DNA of 64,000 nt from Octadecabacter sp. (GCA_017886375.1 JAGGNB010000113.1:1-64000), one strand, 5' to 3'. Positions 1 to 9,822 are shown, counted from the stretch's first letter. Numbers and translations: made by a program. Notes: a model not told the origin generated them from the letters alone.

Positions 1-2
1 TG

Positions 3-101
3 ACGGCGGGCCAAATGATCATTGAAACGCCCGAAGGAATGGACGGCCAAGTGATGCTTTTCCAAAACGGTGTTCGGCTGGTATACACCCCGCAGCAATA
101 G
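3..101 (+). CDS. lptC: LptC C-terminal fragment (LPS export periplasmic protein), truncated by window edge
   Basis: Open frame ...TAGQMIIETPEGMDGQVMLFQNGVRLVYTPQQ* directly upstream of lptA/lptB. Confidence 0.6.
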   Translation, partial: TAGQMIIETPEGMDGQVMLFQNGVRLVYTPQQ

Positions 102-112
102 GATTCTTTGAC

Positions 113-598
113 GTGAAAATTTTCAAAACTGCTTTGTTCTGCGCGTCCATGATCTGCGCCGCCCCAGTGTTCGCCCAAACCGACATCAACCTTGGGGCGA
201 TTAACGCGGACCCGACTGCGCCGGTAGAAATAACAGCTGACAGCCTCAGCATTGATCAGGTGTCTGGCACGGCGATCTTCATCGGCAACGTCGTATTCGG
301 CCAAGGCGAACTGCGATTGAACGCCGCGCGCGTGCAAGTCATCTATGACGATGCATCCGGCGATATCAGCCGCCTATCTGCAAGCGGCGGCGTGACGTTC
401 GCGACTGCAACCGAAGCCGCCGAGGCGTCAACAGCTGACTATAATCTTGATACAGGAACGCTTGAATTGGCAGGCGATGTGTTATTGACCCAAGGGGCCA
501 GTGCAATTTCGTCAGATACCATGCGCGTGAACTTGTCTGATGGCAGCGCCCAAATGGAAGGCCGCGTGCGCACGATATTCAACCAAGGCAACAACTGA
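113..598 (+). CDS. lptA: LPS transport periplasmic protein LptA (OstA-like)
   Basis: Signal peptide, OstA-like pattern (ITADSLSIDQVSGTAIFIGNVVFGQGELRLNAARVQV), adjacent to lptB. Confidence 0.85.
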   Translation: MKIFKTALFCASMICAAPVFAQTDINLGAINADPTAPVEITADSLSIDQVSGTAIFIGNVVFGQGELRLNAARVQVIYDDASGDISRLSASGGVTFATATEAAEASTADYNLDTGTLELAGDVLLTQGASAISSDTMRVNLSDGSAQMEGRVRTIFNQGNN

Positions 599-1362
599 TG
601 CCAGATTCCGGACATGGATTGACGGTCACAGATGGTGACGTCGGCCTGAAGGTCGTCAACTTGCGGAAAAGCTACCGCAAACGGATGGTCATTCGTGACG
701 TCAGCCTTGAACTGGGTCGTGGCGAAGTTGTTGCGCTTCTTGGGCCAAACGGATCCGGCAAAACCACTTGTTTCTATGCCATCGCAGGTCTTGTGACGCC
801 CGAAGCCGGCAATGTCATTGTCGACGGCCGCGACATTACAGCCTTGCCGATGTATCGCCGTGCGAAACTCGGTATCGGGTATTTACCGCAAGAAATGTCT
901 ATTTTTCGCGGGCTAAGCGTCGAAGACAATATCCTCGCGATCCTTGAAATTGCCGAACCTGACCGCACCCGTCGACGTGAACGACTCGAAGAGTTGCTGT
1001 CGGAGTTTTCGATCGAACATTTGCGCCGCGCCCCGGCGATGGCCCTGTCAGGTGGTGAACGCAGGCGTGCAGAAATCGCACGCTGTCTGGCCGCTGATCC
1101 AAAATATGTGCTGCTGGATGAACCATTTGCTGGCGTTGATCCGATTGCTGTGGGAGAAATTCGCCACCTTACGGCAGACCTCAAGAACCGTGGGATCGGC
1201 GTGTTGATAACCGACCATAACGTCCAGGAAACGCTACAGATTGTGGATCGGGCCTACATTCTGCATGACGGCAAAATCCTGATGTCCGGCACCACGGACG
1301 AGGTCGTGCGCGACGAGAATGTGCGCCGCGTTTACCTTGGGAATTCCTTCCGCGTTCCGTGA
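598..1362 (+). CDS. lptB: LPS export ABC transporter ATP-binding protein LptB
   Basis: Walker A GPNGSGKTT, signature LSGGERRR, Walker B YVLLDEPFAGVDP; overlaps lptA stop. Confidence 0.93.
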   Translation: MPDSGHGLTVTDGDVGLKVVNLRKSYRKRMVIRDVSLELGRGEVVALLGPNGSGKTTCFYAIAGLVTPEAGNVIVDGRDITALPMYRRAKLGIGYLPQEMSIFRGLSVEDNILAILEIAEPDRTRRRERLEELLSEFSIEHLRRAPAMALSGGERRRAEIARCLAADPKYVLLDEPFAGVDPIAVGEIRHLTADLKNRGIGVLITDHNVQETLQIVDRAYILHDGKILMSGTTDEVVRDENVRRVYLGNSFRVP

Positions 1363-1516
1363 TCTTTTTACAGATGTCATTGACAGGCACCCCCCTTTTG
1401 TCGCCAAATACTAATGATGACAGAACAGGTTTCCAATGCAAACTGGTCCACGCCTCACAGGCGCCAGTCGCACACAGCCCATTCCCTGGCATCACCCCTG
1501 ACAATTCCAGCTTAAC

Positions 1517-1531
1517 TTAACGTTGTCTTAA
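1517..1531 (+). promoter_or_regulatory. Candidate CtrA-binding site TTAA-N7-TTAA upstream of hpf
   Basis: TTAACGTTGTCTTAA read directly, 46 bp upstream of the hpf ATG; an additional TTAA at 1512-1515. Confidence 0.45.
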
Positions 1532-1577
1532 TCGTTTTGATGCCCGAATTGCCTTTAACGACTAAAAAGGAGACGAG

Positions 1578-2153
1578 ATGCACTATCAGATCACAGGAAA
1601 GCAAATCGACATTGGTGAAGCCCTGCAAACCCATGTGCAGTCTGAAATGAGTGAGGTTTTTAGCAAATATGCCGGACGTCCAACCGACGCAATTATTGTT
1701 TTTTCCAAGAGCGGGCATGAATATGTTTGCGAAGCTGAAGTCCATCTTTCAACAGGTTTGACCGCACAGGCCAAAGGCAAAGCCACTGAAATCTATGCAG
1801 CTTTTGATGGTGCATCCGAAAAAATGGAAAAACAGCTGCGGCGGTATAAGCGCCGTCTAAAGGATCATCATAGGGACCGATCACAACCCGTTGAACTTTC
1901 TGATGCAGGCTCGTATATCCTCGCTTCGAACGATGAGTCGGATGATCAGGAACCGAACGGCGTAAACTCAATGATCGTGGCTGAGATGGAGACCAAAATC
2001 CCATCAATCTCCGTCGGAGAAGCAGTCATGCAAATGGAGATCGCCGATGCACCGGTGTTGGTTTTCCGAAACGAAGGACATAGCGGAATCAACGTTGTTT
2101 ATCGCCGCGAAGACGGCAACATCGGTTGGATAGACCCGCGTAACACAGGCTAG
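1578..2153 (+). CDS. hpf: Ribosome hibernation promoting factor, long form
   Basis: MHYQITGKQIDIGEALQTHVQSEMSEVFSKY... N-domain plus C-terminal domain (ETKIPSISVGEAVMQMEIADAPVLVFRNEGHSGINVVYRREDGNIGWI); RBS AAAAAGGAG. Confidence 0.9.
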   Translation: MHYQITGKQIDIGEALQTHVQSEMSEVFSKYAGRPTDAIIVFSKSGHEYVCEAEVHLSTGLTAQAKGKATEIYAAFDGASEKMEKQLRRYKRRLKDHHRDRSQPVELSDAGSYILASNDESDDQEPNGVNSMIVAEMETKIPSISVGEAVMQMEIADAPVLVFRNEGHSGINVVYRREDGNIGWIDPRNTG

Positions 2154-2182
2154 TTCGGGCAACGTCCGACGTGATTTAAAGC

Positions 2183-2647
2183 ATGACAATACAAGACATT
2201 CTTCCGGCGGCCGGAATTAAGGTGATTGCTGCAGCAAGCAGCAAGAAGCGTATGTTCCATGACATTGCCGATATGGCAGAATCTTGTTTTAGAATGAAGC
2301 AGTCCGTTGTGATTGATGCCCTTCTGGACCGCGAAAGCCTTGGCCCCACAGGCGTGGGCCATGGCGTCGCGCTTCCGCATGCACGTCTTCCGGGATTGGA
2401 GCAGGTCTGCGGGCTGTTCTTGCGGGTGAAAAAGCCACTGGATTTTGATTCTGTGGATCGCCAGCCAGTTGATCTCGTGTTTGCTCTTTTTGCTCCTGAA
2501 GACGCTGGTGTCATCCATCTCAAAGCACTGGCACTCGTGTCGCGTACGCTGCGCGACGAAGGCATCTGTGCCAAGCTTCGGGCGAACGAAGACCCAACCA
2601 CAATTTACACGATCCTGACCGAAGCGAGTTCTGCACAGGCTGCATAA
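2183..2647 (+). CDS. ptsN: PTS IIA-like nitrogen regulatory protein PtsN
   Basis: EIIA fold motif GVGHGVALPHARLPGL; downstream of hpf. Confidence 0.85.
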   Translation: MTIQDILPAAGIKVIAAASSKKRMFHDIADMAESCFRMKQSVVIDALLDRESLGPTGVGHGVALPHARLPGLEQVCGLFLRVKKPLDFDSVDRQPVDLVFALFAPEDAGVIHLKALALVSRTLRDEGICAKLRANEDPTTIYTILTEASSAQAA

Positions 2648-2657
2648 ACCCAACAGT

Positions 2658-4079
2658 TTAAACGTATGGCCCAAATCCGAACATAATGTAGTCGCGCTGA
2701 TAAACGTCGTGGACCGCCGCCTCAATTTCATCGTCATAAATTTCGGCCAACAACGCTGCATGGGGATCAGTCACATCCGCGATCTTTGGCATTGTTGATT
2801 TGCCAACCTGCGCCGCCACGATCCCAAGGTCTTCTTCCAGTCGCTCTTCGCGCAGAATTAAATCGGGCGATGCGAATTCCGCAAACCCCTGCAACGCCTG
2901 TGACTGTGTTGCCCAATGTGCATCCACACGGATCGCAGTCTGCGATGCAATATTCGATTTCACAAACTTCAAGAATGCAAGAAATGCCGCTCGGTGTTCT
3001 AGCGGCGTGTAGACCGGATCGGGATATTTTGCAGGGATCGGCAATTTAAATTGGTTGCGCAGAATATTTCTAATTTCGGTAAGACTGCCCTCATCTGATG
3101 ATAGTATCTTATCGTAGAACGCTGCATGGGCGCGGGCAACTGGATGGCGCAGAACGGTAAAGCTGCGATGACCGGGCAGTTGTCGTTTCCATTGACGCAG
3201 GGATTTCTGGGTGAACTTTCCCAGAAGATCGTCCTGCTGCGCATCATCAAGGCCCGCCAACCACGCTTTTACAACTGCGACGGGGCCAGATTTGATCGGC
3301 AAGTACAAAAGCGGGGATTTGGACGCTGCAATGTAGCCTGGCACCGCTGGCCCGCGACGTGGTTCAAAGTTCGGTGTGCGGTTCAGGTTAAACCGATCCA
3401 GCTGCGCGAGCGCTGTTTCCATCTCATCAAAGTTCTCGACTTTGTCGGACAGTGCGCTGGGGTTTTGTTTCTTCAACGACGTGTCGAGCGTTTCAAGACG
3501 TTCATAGACACCAAGAAAGCCAGCAAGTCCGTTCATAACATCAACGTCTTGCAGGTCTTCATAATCTATATAAAACGCTGTCTGTCCGGCCTTCTGCAAC
3601 GTGTTGAGAAGACGCACCTGAAACGCCTGTAGCTTGTCGATGTGTTGCCTGAATTCAGTCGCTTTGAACGTCACGGTGTCTTCGCGCAATCGTTTTACAT
3701 CAGTCAGTTTCCACTGGCCGGTGGCCTTTGCGATTTTCCAACTGACGTAGCTTTCAACCGGATTGCGGGTCAAAATAATCTTGGCGCAACGTTGATCGGC
3801 CATCACAGCGTCAAACACCCGTGGATCGTGGTCGTTGAAATAGCGAAAACCAGTCAATCCATCCGCAACTTTGACTTTTTCCAGCAGAATGTGCGGGTCA
3901 GCGTTGCGATCTTCCAGCGTCACATCCAGAATCTCTGTTCGGTTTGGATAGCCGACAAAATGCGGATTATACGCCTCACCAAGGCAAGTCAGACCATCAA
4001 ACGCGTTGATGTTGGTTTCCAAAAAGTTGGACCCAGTGCGCATTTCCGCGAACACGACAAAATAGTCAAAATTACCCAT
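2658..4079 (-). CDS. Sulfotransferase, two sulfotransferase-like modules
   Basis: N-terminal VVFAEMRTGSNFLETNIN (PAPS-binding-like) and C-terminal SFTVLRHPVARAHAAFYDKIL. Confidence 0.7.
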   Translation of the reverse strand: MGNFDYFVVFAEMRTGSNFLETNINAFDGLTCLGEAYNPHFVGYPNRTEILDVTLEDRNADPHILLEKVKVADGLTGFRYFNDHDPRVFDAVMADQRCAKIILTRNPVESYVSWKIAKATGQWKLTDVKRLREDTVTFKATEFRQHIDKLQAFQVRLLNTLQKAGQTAFYIDYEDLQDVDVMNGLAGFLGVYERLETLDTSLKKQNPSALSDKVENFDEMETALAQLDRFNLNRTPNFEPRRGPAVPGYIAASKSPLLYLPIKSGPVAVVKAWLAGLDDAQQDDLLGKFTQKSLRQWKRQLPGHRSFTVLRHPVARAHAAFYDKILSSDEGSLTEIRNILRNQFKLPIPAKYPDPVYTPLEHRAAFLAFLKFVKSNIASQTAIRVDAHWATQSQALQGFAEFASPDLILREERLEEDLGIVAAQVGKSTMPKIADVTDPHAALLAEIYDDEIEAAVHDVYQRDYIMFGFGPYV

Positions 4080-4082
4080 GTT

Positions 4083-5777
4083 CTAGCGTACCAAATAGGG
4101 TTTGCGGCGCGACGGGCGTTGCACCGTTGGGCCAGCGTCGGAGGGGAAGTCACCCATCAGATACGGATGCATCCCCTGGTTTTTAAGGTTTTGTAAGAAC
4201 TGACCAAAGCCTGTCAGGTCCGCCATTTTTGGGGCCTCGGTGACACGGCGCAGATTCTTGGCACCCATTTCATCAAGGACCGTTTGCAGCGCCTCCATCG
4301 GCGTTTCAATGAAATCAGCCAACGTCCAAATCCGAATACGCGCCTTGACCCAAGTGGAGCGGAGCGCGTTTAAATGCTCACTCTCAATGCGCTGCAAGTC
4401 GGCAGCATCCGCGCGGATATCTGAGAAGTTCCGGTTCGACTGGAACAGCGGAATGGCCCAGGCACCAGAGATCACAGAAATCTGTGCGTTGGGGTCTTTG
4501 GCTAAATCCCAGCTGACAAGCTGACTGTCCATCGGGCCATATTGAAAGCACTGACGCTCACCACGCGTGTTCCAAATCAGGTTCACAAGAAAGGACTGCG
4601 CATGGTGGTCTCGTAATTTCGCATTGTCGCACAATGCGCCGCTGAACGTCTCTTGCCGGCCCTCAAATTCGACACGGTCTTTGGCATATAAATGCCCATG
4701 CACCCGTGTACCTGTCATCCGCCCGAGCCATGGTTCAAAATCTTCAAACAGTTCGGCAAAGCCTTCGAACACTGAATATGGCGCAGAGGTAAATCCGTTC
4801 TCATGCCCTGGTCGGGGCAGGCGACTTTGCATGAACAGGCCCGCGCGCCCACGTGTGCGCCGCTCAACCGCCTTTGAAAAGATACGGTCAATCTTGCCGG
4901 GGTTCGGTTCAGCCCCCTTCAACGGATTTTCTTCGTTCAGGAAGTTATCATAAAGCCTGTTCGCATGTGGCCATATTTTGCGCGCAACAAAGCAATCTGA
5001 TCGCCGAAGAAGTTGCAGATGATCGTCATAAAAGATGTGCGGTTTGCCCTGATAGTCGAACTTGGACAGCGTGAGGGACCGGCTTTCGACACTTTGCGAA
5101 TAGAGCCGCACAAGCGTCTGAAAATAGCTTTCATCCGGAATCCAGACCCGCTTGAAATATCTGTCATAAACGGCGCGATCGGGGTCTTCCAGAATCGCCG
5201 ACAATGTCTGGCGCGTCAGACACCACCACTGCGATCCCATGTGCGGCACAATCCCTTCAGGCACGCGGCGGTACATTTTGAATCGCCGTTGAAAATCAAC
5301 GTAACTGTCAAATAGCATACGATGCTTACGCCATGAAAAGGGAAACCGCAGCGTGAAGCGTTCAAAATCAAGGCCGCCTTGGGTCCACGGAACGTCTGCG
5401 GTCGTCGCGCTTTCGATGAAATCGGTACGCGGGCGTTTTTCCAGATAGGATTGCAAATCTTTGATCGGGCGCAGCGGTAAACAAGACCCAGACGCCAGAT
5501 AGACATGACGCACGTCGGCAAATTTATTCAACATCATACTTGATGCGGATTGCGACGCAGCGACGATGCCCCACGTGCCCCATTCACAGCGATGGCGCTT
5601 GGAAAACATCACATCCGGCAAGTCTGCCACGCTTTTTACGAATGCATCGTAGCTGGCAAATTTAACGTTCTTGTCGACATGGATCACCACGGGGCAACCC
5701 GCAGCCGCCCAATGACGTATCGCCTGTTCGGCACGATCAAATGCATTGTGCACCAACATGACGACACCGACGCTCAT
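4083..5777 (-). CDS. Beta-1,6-N-acetylglucosaminyltransferase-like (core-2/I-branching type) with DUF5928-like C-terminus
   Basis: MSVGVVMLVHNAFDRAEQAIRHWAAAGCPVVIHVDKNVK...HVYLASGSCLPLRPI...ESATTADVPWTQGG...GSQWWCLTRQTLSAIL. Confidence 0.75.
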   Translation of the reverse strand: MSVGVVMLVHNAFDRAEQAIRHWAAAGCPVVIHVDKNVKFASYDAFVKSVADLPDVMFSKRHRCEWGTWGIVAASQSASSMMLNKFADVRHVYLASGSCLPLRPIKDLQSYLEKRPRTDFIESATTADVPWTQGGLDFERFTLRFPFSWRKHRMLFDSYVDFQRRFKMYRRVPEGIVPHMGSQWWCLTRQTLSAILEDPDRAVYDRYFKRVWIPDESYFQTLVRLYSQSVESRSLTLSKFDYQGKPHIFYDDHLQLLRRSDCFVARKIWPHANRLYDNFLNEENPLKGAEPNPGKIDRIFSKAVERRTRGRAGLFMQSRLPRPGHENGFTSAPYSVFEGFAELFEDFEPWLGRMTGTRVHGHLYAKDRVEFEGRQETFSGALCDNAKLRDHHAQSFLVNLIWNTRGERQCFQYGPMDSQLVSWDLAKDPNAQISVISGAWAIPLFQSNRNFSDIRADAADLQRIESEHLNALRSTWVKARIRIWTLADFIETPMEALQTVLDEMGAKNLRRVTEAPKMADLTGFGQFLQNLKNQGMHPYLMGDFPSDAGPTVQRPSRRKPYLVR

Positions 5778-6886
5778 GCCCAGTTGCCTTTCGACATGAG
5801 GCCAAGAATTTCAAGCTGGCGCCAGTTGATGTATTTCTCAGACCATTTGCACCACAAGTCAGGATGTTTCGAAATTCCGTCCGCGTAGGCCTTATATTCC
5901 TGACTGCCCGCGTAGTGCTCACCACGCGCCAATTCTTCGGCTGCTTTGACGCCAAACGTATCGAGGAACTTGGCATGCAGCAGCACGCCTGATGCTTTTT
6001 CGCCACCCCATTCATCATACACAAGATTCAAGCCGCGCGGCAGAACCATATGGGTGGAACTCACGTAGGCGTAATTCCTGTTCCACTTCACCAGTGGCGT
6101 TTTGTTCAACGCGGGCGCACGCCATGGCTCATCCTTAAAGAACACGCGGGCCCGCGGGCCGCCTTGAATCCACAGATTGTAGAATAAATGGTTCTTTGAA
6201 ACCGTGTAATTGCCGCTATCAAACCACGACGCGATCTCCATCGGGTCTTGGCCACGTTGATAAGGTACAGCATCAAGCCGACCTTTGGGGTACATATCCA
6301 ACAGCATTGCACCAAAACTGCGAATGTCAGACGCATCCAGCCAATCGGTCAACGCACGCACAGGCCGGGTGTCGCAGAACGGGTAGACAAAAAACTCATC
6401 CGGATCGACGACAAGCGTCCAATGACCATCCGCATATTTACGCTGAAGGTGGTTCAGCCAGTCGACGCCAAACCGCGAACGGCGATAGCTACCCTTGGCC
6501 TTCCAGACCGAAACATCCGGTTGATTCACTGCATAGTCGCCACCACCATCATCGCTATCGTTGTCCACCATAATGAAATGGTCGACACCTAAGTCACGGT
6601 AATATTTAAAGAAATATGGCAAGCGAATGTCTTCGTTGCGAAACGTGCAGAACACAAGGATATCGTTAGGCTTAATTTGGCTTGTACGATCTTTGACCGA
6701 CGACAACTCACGCGACTTGCGCCAGGCACGCAGGTGCCCCCGCTTTCGCTTAAGGCGAAGCCGATATGATGTCCAAGCGCTCAAGTTCATCCTTCCAATC
6801 GTGCCGCCGAAGTCTGCAAACCTCGCTAGAGCTTTATAGTTAACACACCATTGATAATACGAGTAATTGGCGCCCGTTGTTGCCAT
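5774..6886 (-). CDS. Glycosyltransferase family 2-like protein (true start may be near 6790, MNLSAWTSYRL)
   Basis: DILVFCTFRNEDIRLPYFFKYYRDLGVDHFIMVDNDSDDGG and DPDEFF; 4-nt overlap with downstream gene. Confidence 0.75.
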   Translation of the reverse strand: MATTGANYSYYQWCVNYKALARFADFGGTIGRMNLSAWTSYRLRLKRKRGHLRAWRKSRELSSVKDRTSQIKPNDILVFCTFRNEDIRLPYFFKYYRDLGVDHFIMVDNDSDDGGGDYAVNQPDVSVWKAKGSYRRSRFGVDWLNHLQRKYADGHWTLVVDPDEFFVYPFCDTRPVRALTDWLDASDIRSFGAMLLDMYPKGRLDAVPYQRGQDPMEIASWFDSGNYTVSKNHLFYNLWIQGGPRARVFFKDEPWRAPALNKTPLVKWNRNYAYVSSTHMVLPRGLNLVYDEWGGEKASGVLLHAKFLDTFGVKAAEELARGEHYAGSQEYKAYADGISKHPDLWCKWSEKYINWRQLEILGLMSKGNWA

Positions 6887-6934
6887 TCAATAAACAACAG
6901 GCAGAATTTGGCAACCTTTCGAAAAGGTGATGCT

Positions 6935-8002
6935 CTAACCCCACGTTCCACGTGTCATCAGCCCAAGAGATTCAAGCTGCGCAGTGCCACTGTATTCGAC
7001 AGACGAATCGATCCAAAGATCCGGATCGTCGATCAGCGCCTTGTAGTAGGGCTGGTACAGATCGCTGTTTTCAAAATGTTGCGCACGGGTCAGTTCCTCG
7101 GCAGATTTCTCTGCAATGTTGGGCAAGAATTTCGTGTGCAGCAGCACGCCGGACACGCGCGCGGCCCCACCCAAGTCAAACACTTCGTTCAGCCGTCGTG
7201 GAAGAATTTGGTGGGTAGACGTAACATAAGCAAAGCCACGACGCCATTTCACCAGCGGTGTCTTGTTCAGTGTCGGGGATCGTTCAGGCTGGCTGCCAAA
7301 AAACATCCGGTCCCGCACGCCGCCTTGTATCCATAAATTGCCAAACACCGGATGTATCTTCGCGCGGTAATTGTTGGCGTCAAACCACGGAAGGGTCCGG
7401 ATCGGATCATCCCCGGCCACATAACGCGACTGCCCGATTGGGCCCTTGGGGTACATATCCAGCATCAACGCTCCGAATGCCTCGCACCCCTTGGCGTCTA
7501 GATATTGGGTCAATGCACGCAGATCATGTGTGTCACTGTCTGGGTAGACCAACAGCTCGTCGGCATCGACGGTCAAGCACCACCGCCCTGCACCGTGTTT
7601 GATCTGCAAACAAGTCAGCCAATCCACCCCGAATCGAGAGCCTTTGTAACTATGCGGCGTGGTCCATAATGACACATCAGTCTGCTTGGCCAGAACCGCA
7701 GCAGTCCCATCATCACTGCCGTTGTCGACGATCAGAAAATGCGTAACGCCAAGCGCGCGGTAATGTGAAAGCCAGTGCTCAACCCGCGCCATTTCATTAC
7801 GCATGGTCGAAAAGACCAAGACGCCCGACTGCGGGATATCCCCACCTGAAAGGCGCGTTATCTCAGCACGCCGACGTAAAGACCGAACAAGCAAACGCCG
7901 GCGTTTCCACCGCATACGGTAAGCAAAGAGGGCCTTGGAAAAGGCCGACGCTTTGTGTTGATCAGCAATTTGATCCCCTGTGACAGTAAAGGGAAACATC
8001 AA
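6935..8002 (-). CDS. Glycosyltransferase family 2-like protein, paralog of the adjacent gene
   Basis: GVLVFSTMRNEMARVEHWLSHYRALGVTHFLIVDNGSDDGT, DADELLVYPD; similar along its length to 5774..6886. Confidence 0.78.
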   Translation of the reverse strand: MMFPFTVTGDQIADQHKASAFSKALFAYRMRWKRRRLLVRSLRRRAEITRLSGGDIPQSGVLVFSTMRNEMARVEHWLSHYRALGVTHFLIVDNGSDDGTAAVLAKQTDVSLWTTPHSYKGSRFGVDWLTCLQIKHGAGRWCLTVDADELLVYPDSDTHDLRALTQYLDAKGCEAFGALMLDMYPKGPIGQSRYVAGDDPIRTLPWFDANNYRAKIHPVFGNLWIQGGVRDRMFFGSQPERSPTLNKTPLVKWRRGFAYVTSTHQILPRRLNEVFDLGGAARVSGVLLHTKFLPNIAEKSAEELTRAQHFENSDLYQPYYKALIDDPDLWIDSSVEYSGTAQLESLGLMTRGTWG

Positions 8003-8010
8003 ACCAATGA

Positions 8011-8904
8011 CTACTGTGCGGCCTGATGCATCGACATCAATTCGCGCAAGTAGCCGTCGAATTCGCCGCGCAAATCGTCGCGGGCAAGTCCGAAGGCCAC
8101 TGTCGCTTGCAGGAAACCAGCCTTGGATCCGCAGTCAAACCGCTGTCCACGGAACCGATATCCAAACACGTCATGTCCGCTTTTCAGTTCAGCATCAATC
8201 GCATCGGTTAGCTGAACTTCGCCGCCTGACCCAGTTTTGATTTTGTTAAGATTCTGCATTATCCGTGGCGTCAGAATATATCGCCCGATGACCGCCAGGT
8301 TGGACGGCGCTTCTTCGGCAGCGGGTTTTTCAACCAGACCTTTGACGGACACCATAGACCCAAAATCCTCTTTGATATCGATCACGCCATAAGATGACGC
8401 TTTGTCTTTTGGCACTTCCATCGCGGCGACCATACAGCCACCAGTTTCCTCATGGGCTTCGACCATCTGTTGAAGACAGGGCGTTTCAGCCGCAATCACG
8501 TCATCAGGCAGGATCACCGCGAACGGTTCATTGGCAACCAGGCGGCGGGCACACCAAACTGCGTGGCCAAGACCCAGCGCCTTGTGTTGCCGGATATAGG
8601 CGATCGCGCCACTTTCCATGTTGGTGGATTTAAGCTCCTCCAACATATCGAGTTTGCCCTTTTTTCGCAGCGCGCGTTCCAATTCCGGAGCAATATCAAA
8701 ATAATCTTCAAGCGCGGATTTGCCGCGCGAGGTTACAAAAATAAATTCTTTGATGCCGGCGGCACGGGCTTCATCAATGGCGTATTGGATCAAAGGGCGA
8801 TCCACGAGCGTCATGATCTCTTTGGGGATAGACTTCGTTGCGGGTAGGAACCGCGTTCCCAAACCGGCAACTGGAAAGATAGCTTTTGTAACACGTTTTT
8901 GCAT
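8011..8904 (-). CDS. galU: UTP--glucose-1-phosphate uridylyltransferase
   Basis: KAIFPVAGLGTRFLPATKSIPKEIMTLVDRPLIQYAIDEA. Confidence 0.95.
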   Translation of the reverse strand: MQKRVTKAIFPVAGLGTRFLPATKSIPKEIMTLVDRPLIQYAIDEARAAGIKEFIFVTSRGKSALEDYFDIAPELERALRKKGKLDMLEELKSTNMESGAIAYIRQHKALGLGHAVWCARRLVANEPFAVILPDDVIAAETPCLQQMVEAHEETGGCMVAAMEVPKDKASSYGVIDIKEDFGSMVSVKGLVEKPAAEEAPSNLAVIGRYILTPRIMQNLNKIKTGSGGEVQLTDAIDAELKSGHDVFGYRFRGQRFDCGSKAGFLQATVAFGLARDDLRGEFDGYLRELMSMHQAAQ

Positions 8905-9021
8905 ATTTTTCTCATTATGAAGCTGAAAAGGGTTTTTTGCTCTCTAAGTCCATATCACCGATAATGTTGGCAACAAAGTGACCAAGCTTAGCGCAAAGCG
9001 GGGAAAATCAGCTCTTTTTAG

Positions 9022-9822
9022 TCAGAAATGGCCCATTTCTGCAAGCATAGCTTCAATTTTAGGTACGTCTTGTGGGTTATTCAGCTCCCAAAACTGGCGA
9101 CCTCGGGCTTCAACCTCAACACACAGCATATGCGCGCCGCGTTCCAGAAACCGCAGCTGCTCAAGACCCTCTAGATGTTCCAGCGGCCCCGAAGCCCAGC
9201 GCGGATAAGCGGCCAATGCGGACGGGCGGTAGGCATAAACCCCAACATGATGGAACACTGGGGTTTCGTCTGCATCATCAAACTCTTGGCCCGTGTAAGG
9301 AATCACTTCTTTCGAGAAGAACAGCGCATTGTGGTCGGCCCCGAACACCGCCGTGGTGCCGCCAACACGTCCCTGACGGCGATCATTCAGCAGACCGTTC
9401 AACGCGCGACCATCGCAGCGCAGCACGGGGGTTGCGACTTCGGCTACTGGATGCGCAGACAGACCAGCTACAAGGTCTTCGATAAACCAAGCGGGCGTAA
9501 GCGGTGCATCGCCTTGCAGGTTCACAACGATATCGTACCCGCCGCCCAATTTGTCCAAAGCTTCAGCGCAACGCTCGGTGCCGTTTTTACAGTCTGTCGA
9601 TGTCATAACGACCTCAGCACCAAACGCTTCTGCCACAGATTTAATCCGGTCATCGTCTGTTGCGACAACGACACGGTCCACGCCCGTAACACCCTGCGCT
9701 GCGTCCCATGATCGCTGGATCAGGCTTCGAGATTCACCCGTCGCGCCGCGCAGTTCAACCAACGGCTTTCCCGGATAACGTGTCGAAGCATAGCGGGCGG
9801 GAATGACAACAAGGACCTTCAT
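9022..9822 (-). CDS. kdsB: 3-deoxy-manno-octulosonate cytidylyltransferase
   Basis: VVIPARYASTRYPGKPL, NLQGDAPLTP. Confidence 0.9.
   Translation of the reverse strand: MKVLVVIPARYASTRYPGKPLVELRGATGESRSLIQRSWDAAQGVTGVDRVVVATDDDRIKSVAEAFGAEVVMTSTDCKNGTERCAEALDKLGGGYDIVVNLQGDAPLTPAWFIEDLVAGLSAHPVAEVATPVLRCDGRALNGLLNDRRQGRVGGTTAVFGADHNALFFSKEVIPYTGQEFDDADETPVFHHVGVYAYRPSALAAYPRWASGPLEHLEGLEQLRFLERGAHMLCVEVEARGRQFWELNNPQDVPKIEAMLAEMGHF

Noticed and set aside
1181-1504. 107-aa minus-strand ORF over the lptB end and downstream gap
   Set aside because: Arg/Gly/Ser-rich, no motif, overlaps lptB.
2150-2761. 203-aa ORF antisense to ptsN
   Set aside because: ptsN has clear EIIA motifs; antisense protein is Cys/His-rich with no family resemblance.
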